From NCBI GenBank assembly GCA_019914995.1, contig CM034135.1, positions 7,504,501 to 7,568,500 on the forward strand: a stretch of DNA of 64,000 nucleotides, read 5' to 3'. Positions 12,605-28,510 of this stretch are shown one piece after another (position 1 is the first letter of the stretch; every line of letters starts with the position of its first letter). The stretch comes from Acanthochlamys bracteata. Its lineage: Eukaryota; Streptophyta; Magnoliopsida; Pandanales; Velloziaceae. A program made the position numbers and the translations under genes. The notes below the pieces were generated by a model. It made no database searches, had not been told where the DNA came from, and saw nothing but the letters and a program-made list of their open reading frames with translations.

Positions 12605-12612
12605 TATAAATA
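12605..12612 (+). promoter_or_regulatory. TATA box of the beta-glucosidase gene
   Basis: TATAAATA lies 35-42 bp before the first ATG (12647), implying a very short 5' leader if that ATG is used; the second ATG at 12653 in the same frame would still leave a complete signal peptide. Confidence 0.5.
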
Positions 12613-12646
12613 TAAACAAGACTTGATAAGGTAGAATAGTGGCTCC

Positions 12647-16589
<3,943 letters not shown>

Positions 16590-17931
16590 GAACTCTCTCT
16601 CTCTCTCTCTCTCATTTTTCATTTATTATTATCTTATAAACTAACAGTGTTGGAATTTGAATCCTCAACCTTCGCAACTGTTATTAGGATTAAAAATTAA
16701 CCTAGAAACCTAAGATGTACAAATATCAAAATACATTGTACTTGTACAATCCTTCTTCAAAATCACAAAGATGATTAACTCATTCCTAAGCAGAAGTGCC
16801 GCTTCCAATTGTACAGTTACGACTTGCACTAATATGTAGTACATGTTTATATCACTGTGGATCATGCTATAGATTTGATAAAATTCTTCACATAAACAGC
16901 TCACTTGCAAATAAGGTCCCAAAGGACATACTCAAGTTCCAATATAGATAGTTCTCAGAATGTACTCATAAGCATATAAAAAAAGGATGGTACAAGCTGT
17001 AACCAGGTTAATGATAATGAAACAATTGATCCAAACTTTTACCCACCAACATCACCATAAGTTTACATGCATCCTGATGCTGCTTCCAACATCAATGAAA
17101 TTCAAAAGACAAAACTGTCACAAACTAGTGAATCGATTCGGGATAACGATTCTAAACCAATTAGCAGGCTTAACATCTCAACAACAGAGGTTGCAGGCAA
17201 TACTGCATGACTTCCACTACAAAAGATTGTCTACTTCCTACAGTTCTATACACAACTATGCAAATTTTGCGTAAGAATATTTATGACTAGGTCTGGAGCA
17301 CTTATTTTTTGGTTCCCACACTAATTTGGATCTCATACATTGATCCTTTAGGGACCCAAAGCTCTAAGACCATGAGATTATATAAGGTGTACTAAGAAAG
17401 GATTCTCGAAATAACAGAATTTCTCATATAATAATTGCAATGCTATTATGGAAATATGTCGCTATATGAATCGTATCAATTAACATCTGTCCATTGCTAC
17501 TGGGATTTGTACATGTGATATATATAACAAGGTTGGCAAAAGAATTGACTATGAATGAAATACTGCCTGTTGACATACATTATGTGAAATTTATGTATGT
17601 AACTCGCCTGGCGGCTATTTGATATTCAAAAAGTAAATTGCAGATTCCTGCTGGGTATGGTACACCATACATGCGACTTATGCAATGCTGCTAATAGAGC
17701 CTAATTACGAATTAACACTGCTTTAACATATATCAAATTTGAAATTTATGCACGTATTCTCAACTGCTTGTTAGCTGGCATTTAAAAATCGAAGTTACAT
17801 ATTCTAGATACCTTTGGAACATTACAAGTAAGAGCATACAATTTCCTAGAGCCAGATCAGAAGAAAATGGAATATTTTCTAATTTGAATATAAAACGAAC
17901 CATACTGACTAGTCAAAATCATCAGCGAAAA
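16590..17931. other. convergent intergenic region
   Basis: A (CT)n run at about 16591-16612 follows the beta-glucosidase stop directly. The remainder has ordinary base composition, no recognised gene on either strand and no clear element. It presumably holds both 3' untranslated regions. Confidence 0.4.
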
Positions 17932-19146
17932 TCATAAAGCAAGGCATGCCAAAGGCAGCTTCAATCTTTTCCGTGCGAAGCTCTTGGTCTTGGCACTCGC
18001 CACAAGCTTCTTGGCATCCTCAAACCTTGATCTACTTGCCAATCCATCAACGACATGCTGCAATATGTCCACCCCCACACAGCATTTGTTGCTTATGCTT
18101 GTATTGCACAACTTCAATGCCTTATCAAAGTCACCTGCCTCACAATATTTTGGAACCATCAGCTCAAATGTCCACCTATTTGGAGTGCACTTGTTTTTTC
18201 CCAACTCTTTGTAAATCCGTTCAGCTTCCTCCAACTTCCCATCGTCGGCATATCCTTTAATCAGCTCATTAAATGTAAAAGTATCAGGTTTCAACCCAGC
18301 ATTTTTCAATTCCTCAACCACACCCTGCATCTCATCAATCCTTTTCGAATTTGCCAAGCCCCTAAGCTTGGCGTTGTAGCTTAGAATATCTGGCTTAAGC
18401 CCCTTCTCTCCCATCTTGGCCCAAACTTTATCTCCTTCATCAATCCGTCCCACTTTGTAAAGCCCATTCAAAAGTGTATTAAACGTAATCATATTCAGTG
18501 AAGCCCCACTCGCTTCCATAAGGTTAAACGCATCAATGGCAGCATCAAGATTTGATTTTTCGCAATGCGCAAGTATCAGAATATTAAAAGATACCGAATT
18601 GGGCGCGATCGAGGGGTCTTCATTCGGTATTTCCACTAATGCCCGCATGATAGCTTCCGTATCACCGGCAATTGAAAATGCTGTAAGAAGCGCGTTAAAA
18701 GATAAAACAGACCGCGGGCAACCTAGTGACGGAAGCTGACGGAACGTTGCAGCGGCATGACCAGGCATCCCACATCGACCATAGAGAGAAATAATCCGAG
18801 CAGCGAATCCTTCCGATGAAGAACTGATTAGATTTTTCTGTGACTCGAGCAACCGTTCAACTGCGTCATTGCGGCCGGCCGCAGAGAGACGGCGAACGAC
18901 GACGGAGTAAAGTCCACGCTTTGAACGGAAGATAGGGTTTGAGGAGTAGGAAATAAAGGAGGAGACGACCTTGTCGAGGTCAGACTCAGCGAGGAGGGAT
19001 TTAATCGCGCTGCCGAGGACTTGGTTGGAGATTGGATTGTGGTTTTGAGGATTAGGGTTAGGGTCAGGGTTTGGAGAGGAGGACGAGAAAACGCGGAGGA
19101 GGAGAAGAGGGCAGCGGAGACGGCGGCCGGCGGCGGCGGGTAGCAT
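17932..19146 (-). CDS. mitochondrial-type P-class pentatricopeptide repeat protein
   Basis: Single exon of 404 residues with an ATG at 19146. The first 30 residues are Arg/Leu/Ser-rich (MLPAAAGRRLRCPLLLLRVF), fitting an organelle presequence. From about residue 150 on there are successive 35-residue PPR units of the P class, for example SFNALLTAF, SFNILILAH, TFNTLLNGLYKVGRIDEG, SYNAKLRGLA, TFNELIKGYADDGKLEEAE and TFELMVPKYCEAGDFDKA, then a conserved C-terminal stretch ending in a basic KSFARKRLKL segment. There is no E or DYW domain, so an RNA-editing deaminase role is unlikely. Overall layout resembles the Arabidopsis At3g13160/At1g55890 group, some members of which are mitochondrial ribosome PPR proteins; that finer placement is from memory. 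The start lies about 170 bp from the divergent cap-methyltransferase leader. Confidence 0.88.
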   Translation of the reverse strand: MLPAAAGRRLRCPLLLLRVFSSSSPNPDPNPNPQNHNPISNQVLGSAIKSLLAESDLDKVVSSFISYSSNPIFRSKRGLYSVVVRRLSAAGRNDAVERLLESQKNLISSSSEGFAARIISLYGRCGMPGHAAATFRQLPSLGCPRSVLSFNALLTAFSIAGDTEAIMRALVEIPNEDPSIAPNSVSFNILILAHCEKSNLDAAIDAFNLMEASGASLNMITFNTLLNGLYKVGRIDEGDKVWAKMGEKGLKPDILSYNAKLRGLANSKRIDEMQGVVEELKNAGLKPDTFTFNELIKGYADDGKLEEAERIYKELGKNKCTPNRWTFELMVPKYCEAGDFDKALKLCNTSISNKCCVGVDILQHVVDGLASRSRFEDAKKLVASAKTKSFARKRLKLPLACLAL

Positions 19147-19320
19147 TTTGAGTTTGGGTTGTTTGATTGGGTTCAGGGTTTATAGTTTAAACAACACAGG
19201 AGAAAGATGAATTTTTCGAAAAAGAGAATATGGTCTTTATAAACAAAATAAATATTTCAAATTAAAAAAAGAAAAAGAGTCAATATTCCCAAACTAACCT
19301 TCATCTTTTATTTTCTGTGT
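19147..19320. promoter_or_regulatory. divergent promoter gap between the PPR and cap-methyltransferase genes
   Basis: Only about 170 bp separates the PPR start codon from the beginning of the pyrimidine-rich, leader-like sequence of the next gene. The gap contains no further frame and a short A/T-rich core. Both genes act on RNA and both are expected to be widely expressed, so one bidirectional promoter is plausible. The transcription starts themselves are not visible. Confidence 0.4.
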
Positions 19321-20039
19321 TCTTTCCCTTTCTGTGTTCATTTTATCTCTCGAAAACGTCCGCCAATTATCCCGTCGCCGATAATCTGATCGCCGCCGTC
19401 AAGCTTCTTCAATTTGGAATCGAGAATTTCTCTTCCCGCGAGCTGAGCTTTGAGACTGCCGTCGACTGTTCATTGTCTGCCGAGCTCCACCACAGCTCTC
19501 AAACCTTCTTCGATTTGATCTCTGTTCCCTCTCTATTCTCTCTATATCTCTTGGTAAGCTAGAAATCGTTCCCCTACTTGTTATTTACCTTTAAAGAATG
19601 AATCTTTTCAAAGTTTTTTATTGATTGCTAGAAAACACGATCGAATGTTTTGGTTTTTACTACAGTTGTTGTGAGAATTTCGAGATTTAGCTGTTTTATA
19701 GATACCCAGACTGAAAAGTTTTTATTTTGAGCAGCAGACAGTAAGTTTTATTATCACCAACCATGTGAAAAATTTTATTTTTAGCTGACTTTTAGACCCA
19801 ACCATGTCTGCAAGAATGAGTTTTTGGCGTGGCAGGGGAAAATATGTAATAATGAAGGCAATTTTCAGCAATATCTGATGTTCTACTGCTGCACTGTGAA
19901 AGTTCTTAGTTATAGCATAGGATGATTTAAATTCGCATTATCATTTTGTGTATGCATGAATAATCACTAACATATGCTGATTACTGTTTTATTTTCAGCT
20001 TCTTTTCATCGCAAGAGTCTAGAGGTGCAGCTTAGAGCT

Positions 20040-22377
20040 ATGAAAAGAGGGTACGAAGATGGCCCTTCAACATCATATCCCCAATCTCGACGAAAATTAA
20101 ACTCATATGGTACTCTCTTGGTACCCATTTAGACCTTCTTTTCTAAAAATGTTGGTTTCGAAATCATTGTTTTCTGGTAATAACTTTCATCCCCTAGATT
20201 GCAGCTTTAGGATTTCTTGTTTAATCTTTTAGTATTTACTTTGATGTTTGGGAGTGCTTTTGGAAAGTGTTTTCTAGAACGGAGGATATTTTTGTTTATT
20301 TCGAGAAACGAGCTATACTTTTTTTACCTCAAAAAAATAATAAAAATAAGCAATAATAAGATCTTACTACATTAAATTTTTCTATACTTTTTAAATTTAT
20401 AAATAAATTCTGTAAAAAATTGTAGAAGATTTATTAAGAAACGTGAACTGGAAAATTGAAAAGCTGTTTTCTGGGAACGCAATGCCAAACATCCGCTTTA
20501 TTAATTGGTTTGTGCTACACTTCTTGTTTTAGTACTTTGGTACCTATCAATAGCATCATAACTCTAGAAACTTGGCTTTTTATATGTTGTTTTTGTTTAA
20601 ATTATTGTTATTACAGTAGTATTTCATTCTATTTGTTCAAATGTGAAATTTCTGAGTAATATTCTTACTGTTATGGGCATTAGATGGTGGGGAGGATGAA
20701 AGCTTCCGAAATGCACAATGGGTTGCGGATCATTACAGTGCACGTTCTAACCAGTCCCTGGAGGAGCGTGAGGCAAGCCCTATTATCCACCTTAAGAAGC
20801 TCAACAACTGGGTGAGCTGACTTTACTTTCTTGGTTTTACTTTTTATCTTTAGAATTTCCATGTGCAAATGTTTCCTTTGTGTATTACATGTGCAAGCAT
20901 ACGTCGATTTGTCTTCCATTACATCAATTTGATTTGAGTACTTCTTGTATCTTCTTGGTATAGACTCTGATTCAGCATAGATGTTTAAATGTTAATAGCT
21001 AGTAGCTTTCGTATTGGAGAGTGTTTGAAAAATCAACTTTGCAAGGCTTTTTCATGAGATCAGTTGCATTTCCTTTCCTGTCAGGTTCTGCTTTCAATCA
21101 TTTGAATGCTTGTACACTTTTTTTTTGGGTGTATTCAAGCTTGATTGATCATGCTAGGATGCAAGTGCTTCTAGATGCAACTGTGTCATAGTTATAAGGT
21201 TTCCTGTTTACTAGCCAACTATTACTTCGGTTATTTTATGTTGATGTCCACCTTTCTTAGCCGTCCTGTTACTGTCTTTTGGAAAATGAGTCTTCCTTTT
21301 TACTCCTTTGAATTATATTTAGGGTATCTCTCTATTTATGGCCTTAAAAGGAATGTTGCATTTTTTACAATGTTGCCAGTATTAATCATCAGCAGTTTCT
21401 GCCAGATTAATTCTTTTATTTTCAATCCACAGATTAAGAGTGTTCTTATCCAGCTTTATGCTCGAAGAGGTGACTCCGTACTGGACTTCGCCTGTGGAAA
21501 GGTAACCTTCTGGTTGACGCTTTCGCACTAAGACTAAGATGCTTACTGTACTCTGCTGTTGTCTGCTGAAAGAGAAATGTTGAATGTAGTCAACCTTTTA
21601 ATCCCTTGTTGCAGATTCTTTAAGCTCAATAATGGAAATGTGTAGTATCTAATGCTTTTAAGACTTCCGTACGATAATCCACTTGATTCAGATTTCATCT
21701 TGCACTTTTAAGGCATTATATATGCTCTTAATCCAGTTGCATATTCATCCAGCTTGCATACGACGAAGTTAGTTGCATAAATAGATCTATGTCCAGAAGG
21801 AAACCCACTGTGTTGTAGAATGATGCCTAACGGGACCTGCATGAGTATGTTCATTAAGGCTTAAGTGGTTTGCTTATTGTGGTTAATGACTTTGTTGTTT
21901 TGACTATACATATTGGGTACATATTCAGCTAGGTTTTATCCCTACAGATTAATACCTAGTAATTAAGTGGTTTGCTTATAGTGGTTAATGACTTCGTTGT
22001 TTTGACTATACATATTGGGTACATAATCGGCTAGGTTTTATCCCTACAGATTAATACCTAGTAATTAATGATGATGTTTGTTGAAGATGACCTACCTAGT
22101 ATTATTTAAGATTGGTGCTATTGGATCTATACTACTCTTTCTCAGCTGAAGGGCATGCTTCATACAATTAATTCTTTATAGGGCGGTGATTTGATCAAAT
22201 GGGATAAGGCAAAAATTGGATATTATGTTGGTGTTGATATAGCAGAAGGATCTGTAAGTGGATCTCTTTTCTTAGCATTTTCCTTGAGCTACTTGTCTAG
22301 CCTTATTTGTTTGGCTTTTCTAAACAAATAGTCTTAGTATGCCATACTGTTTTCAGTGTACCCAGATGAATCAGAAT

Positions 22378-22416
<39 letters not shown>

Positions 22417-25400
22417 TCTTCTTCTTCTTCTTCTTCTTCTTCTTCTGCTTCTTCTTCTTCATTGATGCAGTCTTATAATGATGTGTTGTTTAGTTTAAAT
22501 ATGCCATGGAACTATGATGCCTGTGCGCCCACGTATGTGCTTCCAAACTGCATGCTTGTCTCCTGCGCACATATGGTTGTGTCACAAGCTCAAGGTCTGA
22601 ACCTTGAGCCTGATATATCAATTTCGGTCTTCTAATTTATTGCCGGTGAGGGTCGCTGATATATTGTTGTAGAGTTTAAGGTTCTTTCAAAGCTGCTTAA
22701 AATGTGCCTTGTCTGCCTTAATATATTCTAACTTACAAATGTATAAAGTTTTTTCCTGCATATTTCGTGCTTTCCGTTCAAGAGCAAGATATTTTCTGTG
22801 CCTTTTGGTATGGATTAATCATTTCAAGTTTACATATTATAAGCTGACACTTCCTGATCACTCTAATATCTTCCATGTAAAGAATGCATTAACTTCTCTC
22901 TATGGTGACCTTTGTTTGTCTTGCAGGATTTCTATGTCTGTTCAAACATAACCTGTCTAAAATTGCTCTATGAATGTGTATAGATCAAGGACTGTAGAAC
23001 GCGCTATAATGGTGATGGCGAGCAACAGTCCCGCAGAAAGAAATTTACCTTCCCAGCACGCCTTATTTGTACAGATTGTTATGAGGTAATTGTGGATCAA
23101 TTTATTGCAGTTATTTCTGAAATATAATTTGAAGTCTTTTGTGTGTTTTCTTACTGATGAAGATATTAATTCATACATGCTGAAACTTAAAAACCTATTG
23201 TAGTCTTTTAGTGTGTTGCTTTCTAAAAAAATTAAGTCAGTAAGGAAGATGTTTGTTATTAGATGTCTCACGCTTGCCTCTAAAACGTGAAAATTTACTG
23301 TTATTCCATGTTCTGTAACTTTTCCATAAATCAAAATTCCAGATTGTTCTTTTCTTGTGTAAGTTAGAGCTTACTTGTACTTTTTTCTTCTCTCTCCTGG
23401 ATTTGGAATGCATATGCATTCATGCAATTGAGCTAGTTAGTTATGCACCGAATGGCCGTTACTAGGACATAATAGTATAATGACCTTGCACAACACCTGT
23501 GTATTTGAATGCAGGCACATCTGGATAAATACCTCAAAGATGATGCACCATTTGATATATGCAGCTGTCAAGTGAGTGTACGACTGCTTAAGAGGCCTCA
23601 GTGGTTTCTTTCTAGTTTACACTTACGCCATTTTATTTATGCGATATCTGTCAGAGATTGAACTCTGAAACTAGACATTTGTGTTCATTTGTCAATTGCT
23701 TTATCCTTTCAAGATGGTTCAGTGCATGCTTTTGTCTTGTCTTGAAATGTCTTAGTGATACTAGGATGGCAATGTTATATTGTCTAGTTACACTTCTTCG
23801 TATCTCATGATGTATGCTCTTGATAACCCATGTACATGTTTCTTTTTGTTAGGCGTGTTGTATGTCAATAGTGTGATACATCATCCATGATTATGTGACG
23901 ATTGAGTTAAACTTCAGCTGATTGGCCTGACTTAACACTCAGCATTTAATGGTCAAGTACTCGTTTTTGCTACTTACGGGGTTGTTGCGTTGGTTGCCTA
24001 ACTTTAAGTTTTTCAATCATTGTTGACAATATCGAATTAGGTGATGATTATATCGTAAAAGGTCATTATTGTTACCTCAATATGACAGATACATGATACG
24101 CAATGACATTGTAGGTTTCCTCTTTGACGGCATGCATGCTGATAAAAGGGAAAATTCAGAAATCTTCTGATGTTGCCCAGCTTCCTACAAATCAATAAGT
24201 AATTGACTTCTGCATTCGAGAAAATCACATATTGAACTTGGTATGGATGGTTCATAGGGACAAATCACAAATCCTTGTTTAAATGCACAACAGTGACTTA
24301 TGCTTTGGAAGTTACTGTAGTAAAATGGTCTTTGAAAGTTGGAGAAACAGAATTAACTTTTATTTTAAACTCGTGAAACTAGTAGCCTTGTTTCATTCTC
24401 TTATTTTGTTGACTGGACAACTCATTTGTGAATTTTGTGAACTCGACAATTCATTTATGGAACCCTGTTGGTTTCTTATATCTTCTGTGCGTCTTTGATT
24501 TAGTAATCTTGATTTACCACAGACCATGAAAAGTTGTCAACATCAAAAGAGGCAGTCATGGATTTGTAGTTGGAGTTAGACTTACCTTACATTAGTGATG
24601 AGTTGGACTATGCTTCTGGTTTATTGGTTTATTGGTTGGAAATGTACTGATTGGTACTCTGTACAATAGCGATATTCTATTTGCGTTATGTAATGGCAAT
24701 TTAGATATCGATTTCTTAGTCTTGAGTTGACTAGTAGTAACTTTGCCAAAGCATGTACTGATTAATTTCTTTGTTTACAGTTTGCATTGCACTACTCATG
24801 GTCCACAGAGGCACGTGCAAGACGAGCATTGTCAAATATATCTGCTCTGCTTAAGCCTGGTGGCACCTTCATAGGGACAATGCCTGATGCAAATGTCATT
24901 ATTAAAAGGCTTCGAGAAGGTAGCATCTAGCTATTCATTTCCTCTGCCTTGTGAAGTACTTGAAGATCTGTACATATTTTGACAAATTCATGCAAATGCA
25001 GCTGATGGTCTGGAGTTTGGAAACAGTGTTTATTGGATCTCTTTTGATGATGAATATGCTGATAAGGTGAGCCTTCTTTATACTGTCAAGTATTTATTTC
25101 AGGTTAATTATCCATTTGAGGTATATATAAGATATTGCACACATGCTTTGGAATAATTCTTCTGCTTTTTTCTTTGTTTCAGAAATTCAAATCCTCCAGC
25201 CCGTTTGGTATTAAATACACATTCCATTTGGAGGTAAGGCAATCCAATTGGTGTCACGCTTGTTCTAATGTATCTAGCTTTTTAACTCCAGAATTCATAC
25301 TCTTGGAGAGCAATTCATTAGCAATTCTAGTTGATATATTATTGTGACAGATACATGTTTTTCCTACTTGGGTTAAATAAGCAGTACATAATGGACATTG

Positions 25401-26379
25401 AGATTGGGGCCTGGAGTGAACATAGTTACTGAGTATATAACCCAAAATGATCTTTCCAAACGTCATTGAGCAATATTCCTGATATTCGTTTTGGTTGTCG
25501 CAGGATGCAGTTGATTGTCCAGAATGGATTGTCCCTTTTCATGTCTTCAAATCGCTAGCAGCAGAGGTATTCTTCCACTTTTTTACTTCTGCATCTCTAA
25601 GATAACAATGTATACGAGAAGCCCAACTTAATAGGTTCTGCCAATTTTCTTATGCATAACTATATATTTTCTTGTAAGAAATCGGAAGTTATAAGATTGC
25701 GTGCCTTTCATTTAATTCTTTTGGCTTATGGTAGATGTTTCTCATAAACATTTATTAAGATTTCTCCAGCAAAATTCCTTTTCCTTACAGTCTCCTAAGC
25801 GTACTATATTTAACTTTTCCCAGCTCATGTTTCATCTAAAAAATCTGAAAAAGCTTTTTTGGCATGGTCATACTGTGTTTCCCCAAGTTATTCTTGTCGC
25901 CTTGCATATGTGAGCTAATCAACATTTTCGTTTTCCTTTGTAGTATGACCTAGAACTCGTTTTTGCCAAGAACTCTCATGAATTTGTTCACGAATACTTG
26001 AAGAAGCCTGAGTTTGCAGAGCTTATGCGAAGGCTCGGTGCATTGGGTGATGGAAACCAGGACCAGAGTAAGTTTTGTAGCTTCAGCATCTTTCTCAGGA
26101 ACACTCAAATCTGCCACCCCATCTGTATTTAACATCAAGGTCAATAATACAGGCACATTATCACAAGATGAATGGGACGTAGCTTATCTCTATCTAACTT
26201 TTGTCTTGAAGAAGGTATGCTCACAAAACTTACATTCTTCTTTCCATGTTCATGAACTAAACATTAGTCACAAACAATTCCAGAGAGGAGAGCAAAGTTC
26301 AAGCGCTAGACGAAAAACTAACAGAGGAAAGATGTCGTTATCCGAGGATGACATAGAGTTCATAAAAGCGAACCCTTGA
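20040..26379 (+). CDS. mRNA cap guanine-N7 methyltransferase
   Basis: Twelve... counted as thirteen coding exons join in frame to 365 residues: 20040-20109, 20684-20811, 21433-21501, 22182-22253, 22984-23085, 23515-23571, 24781-24919, 25002-25066, 25183-25233, 25504-25566, 25944-26067, 26153-26214 and 26284-26379. A non-coding exon (about 19320-19553, donor GGTAAGC) is spliced to 19999 just before the ATG. The enzyme moves a methyl group from S-adenosylmethionine to N7 of the cap guanosine in the nucleus. The SAM motif VLDFACGKGGDLIKW is at residues 82-96, the guanine-pocket phrase CQFALHYSW ends at 173, and the domain closes with DEWDVAYLYLTFVLKK. Length is close to that of the Arabidopsis enzyme At3g20650. 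Unlike fungal and animal versions there is no long N-terminal extension. Introns carry a 102-bp duplication, a CT/TTC microsatellite and an AT-rich element. Confidence 0.92.
20247..20500. repeat. AT-rich MITE-like element in intron 1 of the cap-methyltransferase gene
   Basis: Left end GGGAGTGCTTTTGGAAAG; the right end, read in complement, begins GTTTGGCATTGCGTTCC. The A/T interior shares phrases with copies at 54030-54290 and 32595-32770. Ends are approximate. Confidence 0.5.
21861..22064. repeat. 102-bp tandem duplication in an intron
   Basis: Two adjacent units, each beginning TTAAGTGGTTTGCTTAT (21861 and 21963) and ending CAGATTAATACCTAGTAA, differ at only a few positions. It lies in the intron before the exon at 22182 and suggests a recent slippage or unequal exchange. 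Confidence 0.85.
22384..22460. repeat. (CT)n then (TTC)n microsatellite
   Basis: A run of about fifteen CT units passes directly into about twelve TTC units and then interrupted TTC. It lies inside a cap-methyltransferase intron and will be length-variable. Confidence 0.95.
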
Positions 26380-28200
26380 TTCTTTTTAAATTAGTTTCCA
26401 ATTGGCAAATTTCTGCCGAAGGTTTTCAAGCTCGAGTAGAAGCCAGTGACAGCACAAAGACTTGCTTACTAACAATTCAGTAGACAATTTTCCACATTAA
26501 GTTGGGACATTATTCCCTGTAGCATATATGTTTACTACTTTTGAGTTTGTAGATTCTAGCTAGGGTTTCAGCCTTGTTTCATTGTAGCATACCAGCATTT
26601 TGAACTGAAGGGATATGATAATGCTGAGTCTTAAGCAAAAGGCTCAAGTCTAATAATGAGCTTATTTACCATTGTATTCTGATGTTGTTAGCCTTTGAAC
26701 TTGGAAGAATGGAAGCTGTTGTATTTTCACTAGTTGGGAAATGTACACAACATCCAGTGATGAAGTGAAGGTGCTCTTAGTTGTTACTGATTTTGATGGC
26801 TTGATTTTCTGCCAAACCAAGATATAGTGTCGTATACTAGTGCTTAAAACAAAGAGCTTTTTTTTATAAAAAAAATTATTTTGAGATTTTTGAATAAATT
26901 AATTTTTATTAAAAAAGTAATAAAAATTATATGTACAAATTTTTTTAACGTATAAACATTAATTTAAATGTTTAAAAATATTATAAAAATAATAAATTAA
27001 AATAAAATAGAGTGCTAGAACGTGCTCAGTAGTTCTATCTGTTATAGCGGAAAATTCATCATTATTAATTAATAATAATTTTCAGGATACACGACGAACA
27101 TTTTTCACTGCGACTGTTGCGGCTTTCTTTTCAACCAACGGTAAAAAGAAGTAAGCATCTTCTGAAGCATTCTTTTTAACCAGCGGTAAAAAAAGAGGTA
27201 AGCATCTTGAATGAACTGAAGGTCAGTGAAATAGAGAAAAGTTACGAGAATTTTTTAAATAAATTTTATTTTAAAATAGAAGCTATTTTTATTTTTAATT
27301 AAAAATTTTAAATAATAAAAAGATCTTATCATATTAAAAAAATTTATACTTTCTAAATTTTTAAATAAATACTAAAATTTTATTAAAAATATATATATAA
27401 TGTAAGATGAAAAATTAAAACATTATTTTTTAAGAAAATTTTGTCTTAAAGATATGAACTGAAGCACAAAAAATAATATATTTCTATCCTGACACTATAC
27501 ACATATTATTATATTGATCAAAAAATTAGATAAAGTTTGATTCATAATTTTATTGAACTAAAATTTTATTAGCATATTATCAGTTTATGATTTTTCATAT
27601 TCAACCAACTATAAAAATTAAATTTAAAATTTTGTACTGATAGAAATCGGATTAAAGTGCGCCGATATGCACATAAAAAAACGATATGTTTCTATCCGCA
27701 CACGATATATATATTGTTTTTAGGTAACTTTAGACGACCCTTATTGAACCCACAAAAATTTTCAAAATTTTATATGAAAAGCAGTGACATCTAGGCTAGG
27801 GTTCAATGATTCCCCTCTACCACAATATTATTATCCAATGTGAGTCGCATTCTTTTATTAATTACAAGAGAAAGAAATATCCCTGTAGTTTATGGACAAA
27901 CGTTCAAGTTAAGGATGCGTCTATTTATTTGTAGAAATTAATTATTAAAAAGAAAGTTTATAAAAATAATTAACAAATATAAAAAATTATTCTAATTTAA
28001 ATTTCTTCATAATTTTTTTGGAGTCACAATAAAAGTAAAGTCAGTGTTAAATTAATGGAGATTCTAAACTTTATTTAGAACTTTTCTTTAGGGCATATTT
28101 CAAATCACCACAATCTCAATTTCTTCCACCAAAATTAGAGTTCAGTGAGTTCATGTGTTTCATTTTCATCTAAATCTAAAAACTCTAGTTCTTTAATTCT
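26380..28200. other. 3' untranslated region and AT-rich intergenic DNA
   Basis: The first 450 bp or so are ordinary-composition sequence, probably the 3' end of the cap-methyltransferase transcript. After 26850 come AT-rich element relics (about 26850-27020 and 27245-27450), a 40-bp direct repeat with CGGTAAAAA and GTAAGCATCTT phrases at about 27133 and 27174, and another worn repeat with ATATGTTTCTATCC-like phrases at about 27467 and 27676. No gene was recognised. Confidence 0.45.
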
Positions 28201-28213
28201 GTAGCAAAATTTA

Positions 28214-28510
28214 ATGGCCGGAACTCCAGTTCTTATTTTCACTCCTCCCGAGGCACTTTTTCTTCATTCTCTTTTTTCTCTCGCTCTTCTTCCAATCCGG
28301 AGAGATCTGAGTTTTCCTAATGCTCTCCGCTGTAAAAATTTGTCAATCAACTACACAAGTTCAGTCAACAAGCTTTCCGCTGAGCGAAATTCGTCCACTT
28401 TAGTGGCAAAAATTCGGCAATCTTATGCGATTTGGTCCAAATTTCTCAGCAGAAATTCATCGACCCGTTATGATTTGAATGTTTGCTGCTATCGTTGGCG
28501 GTGTCGATAA
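28214..28510 (+). CDS. unrecognised 98-codon open frame
   Basis: An ATG in acceptable context (TTTAATGGCC) opens a 98-codon frame in a small island of ordinary base composition inside AT-rich DNA. The N-terminus is hydrophobic with Pro and Leu (LHSLFSLALLPIRRD) and the rest is Ser/Asn/Arg-rich, somewhat like an organelle presequence. No family was recognised. The opposite strand is also open for about 43 codons at 28460-28590 following an acceptor-like TTTCAG, so strand and reality are unsettled. It may be a worn first exon. Confidence 0.2.
   Translation: MAGTPVLIFTPPEALFLHSLFSLALLPIRRDLSFPNALRCKNLSINYTSSVNKLSAERNSSTLVAKIRQSYAIWSKFLSRNSSTRYDLNVCCYRWRCR

Noticed and set aside
16987..17274. 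95-codon frame after the beta-glucosidase gene
   Set aside because: His/Gln/Leu-rich without motifs, lying in a convergent 3' region; no support.
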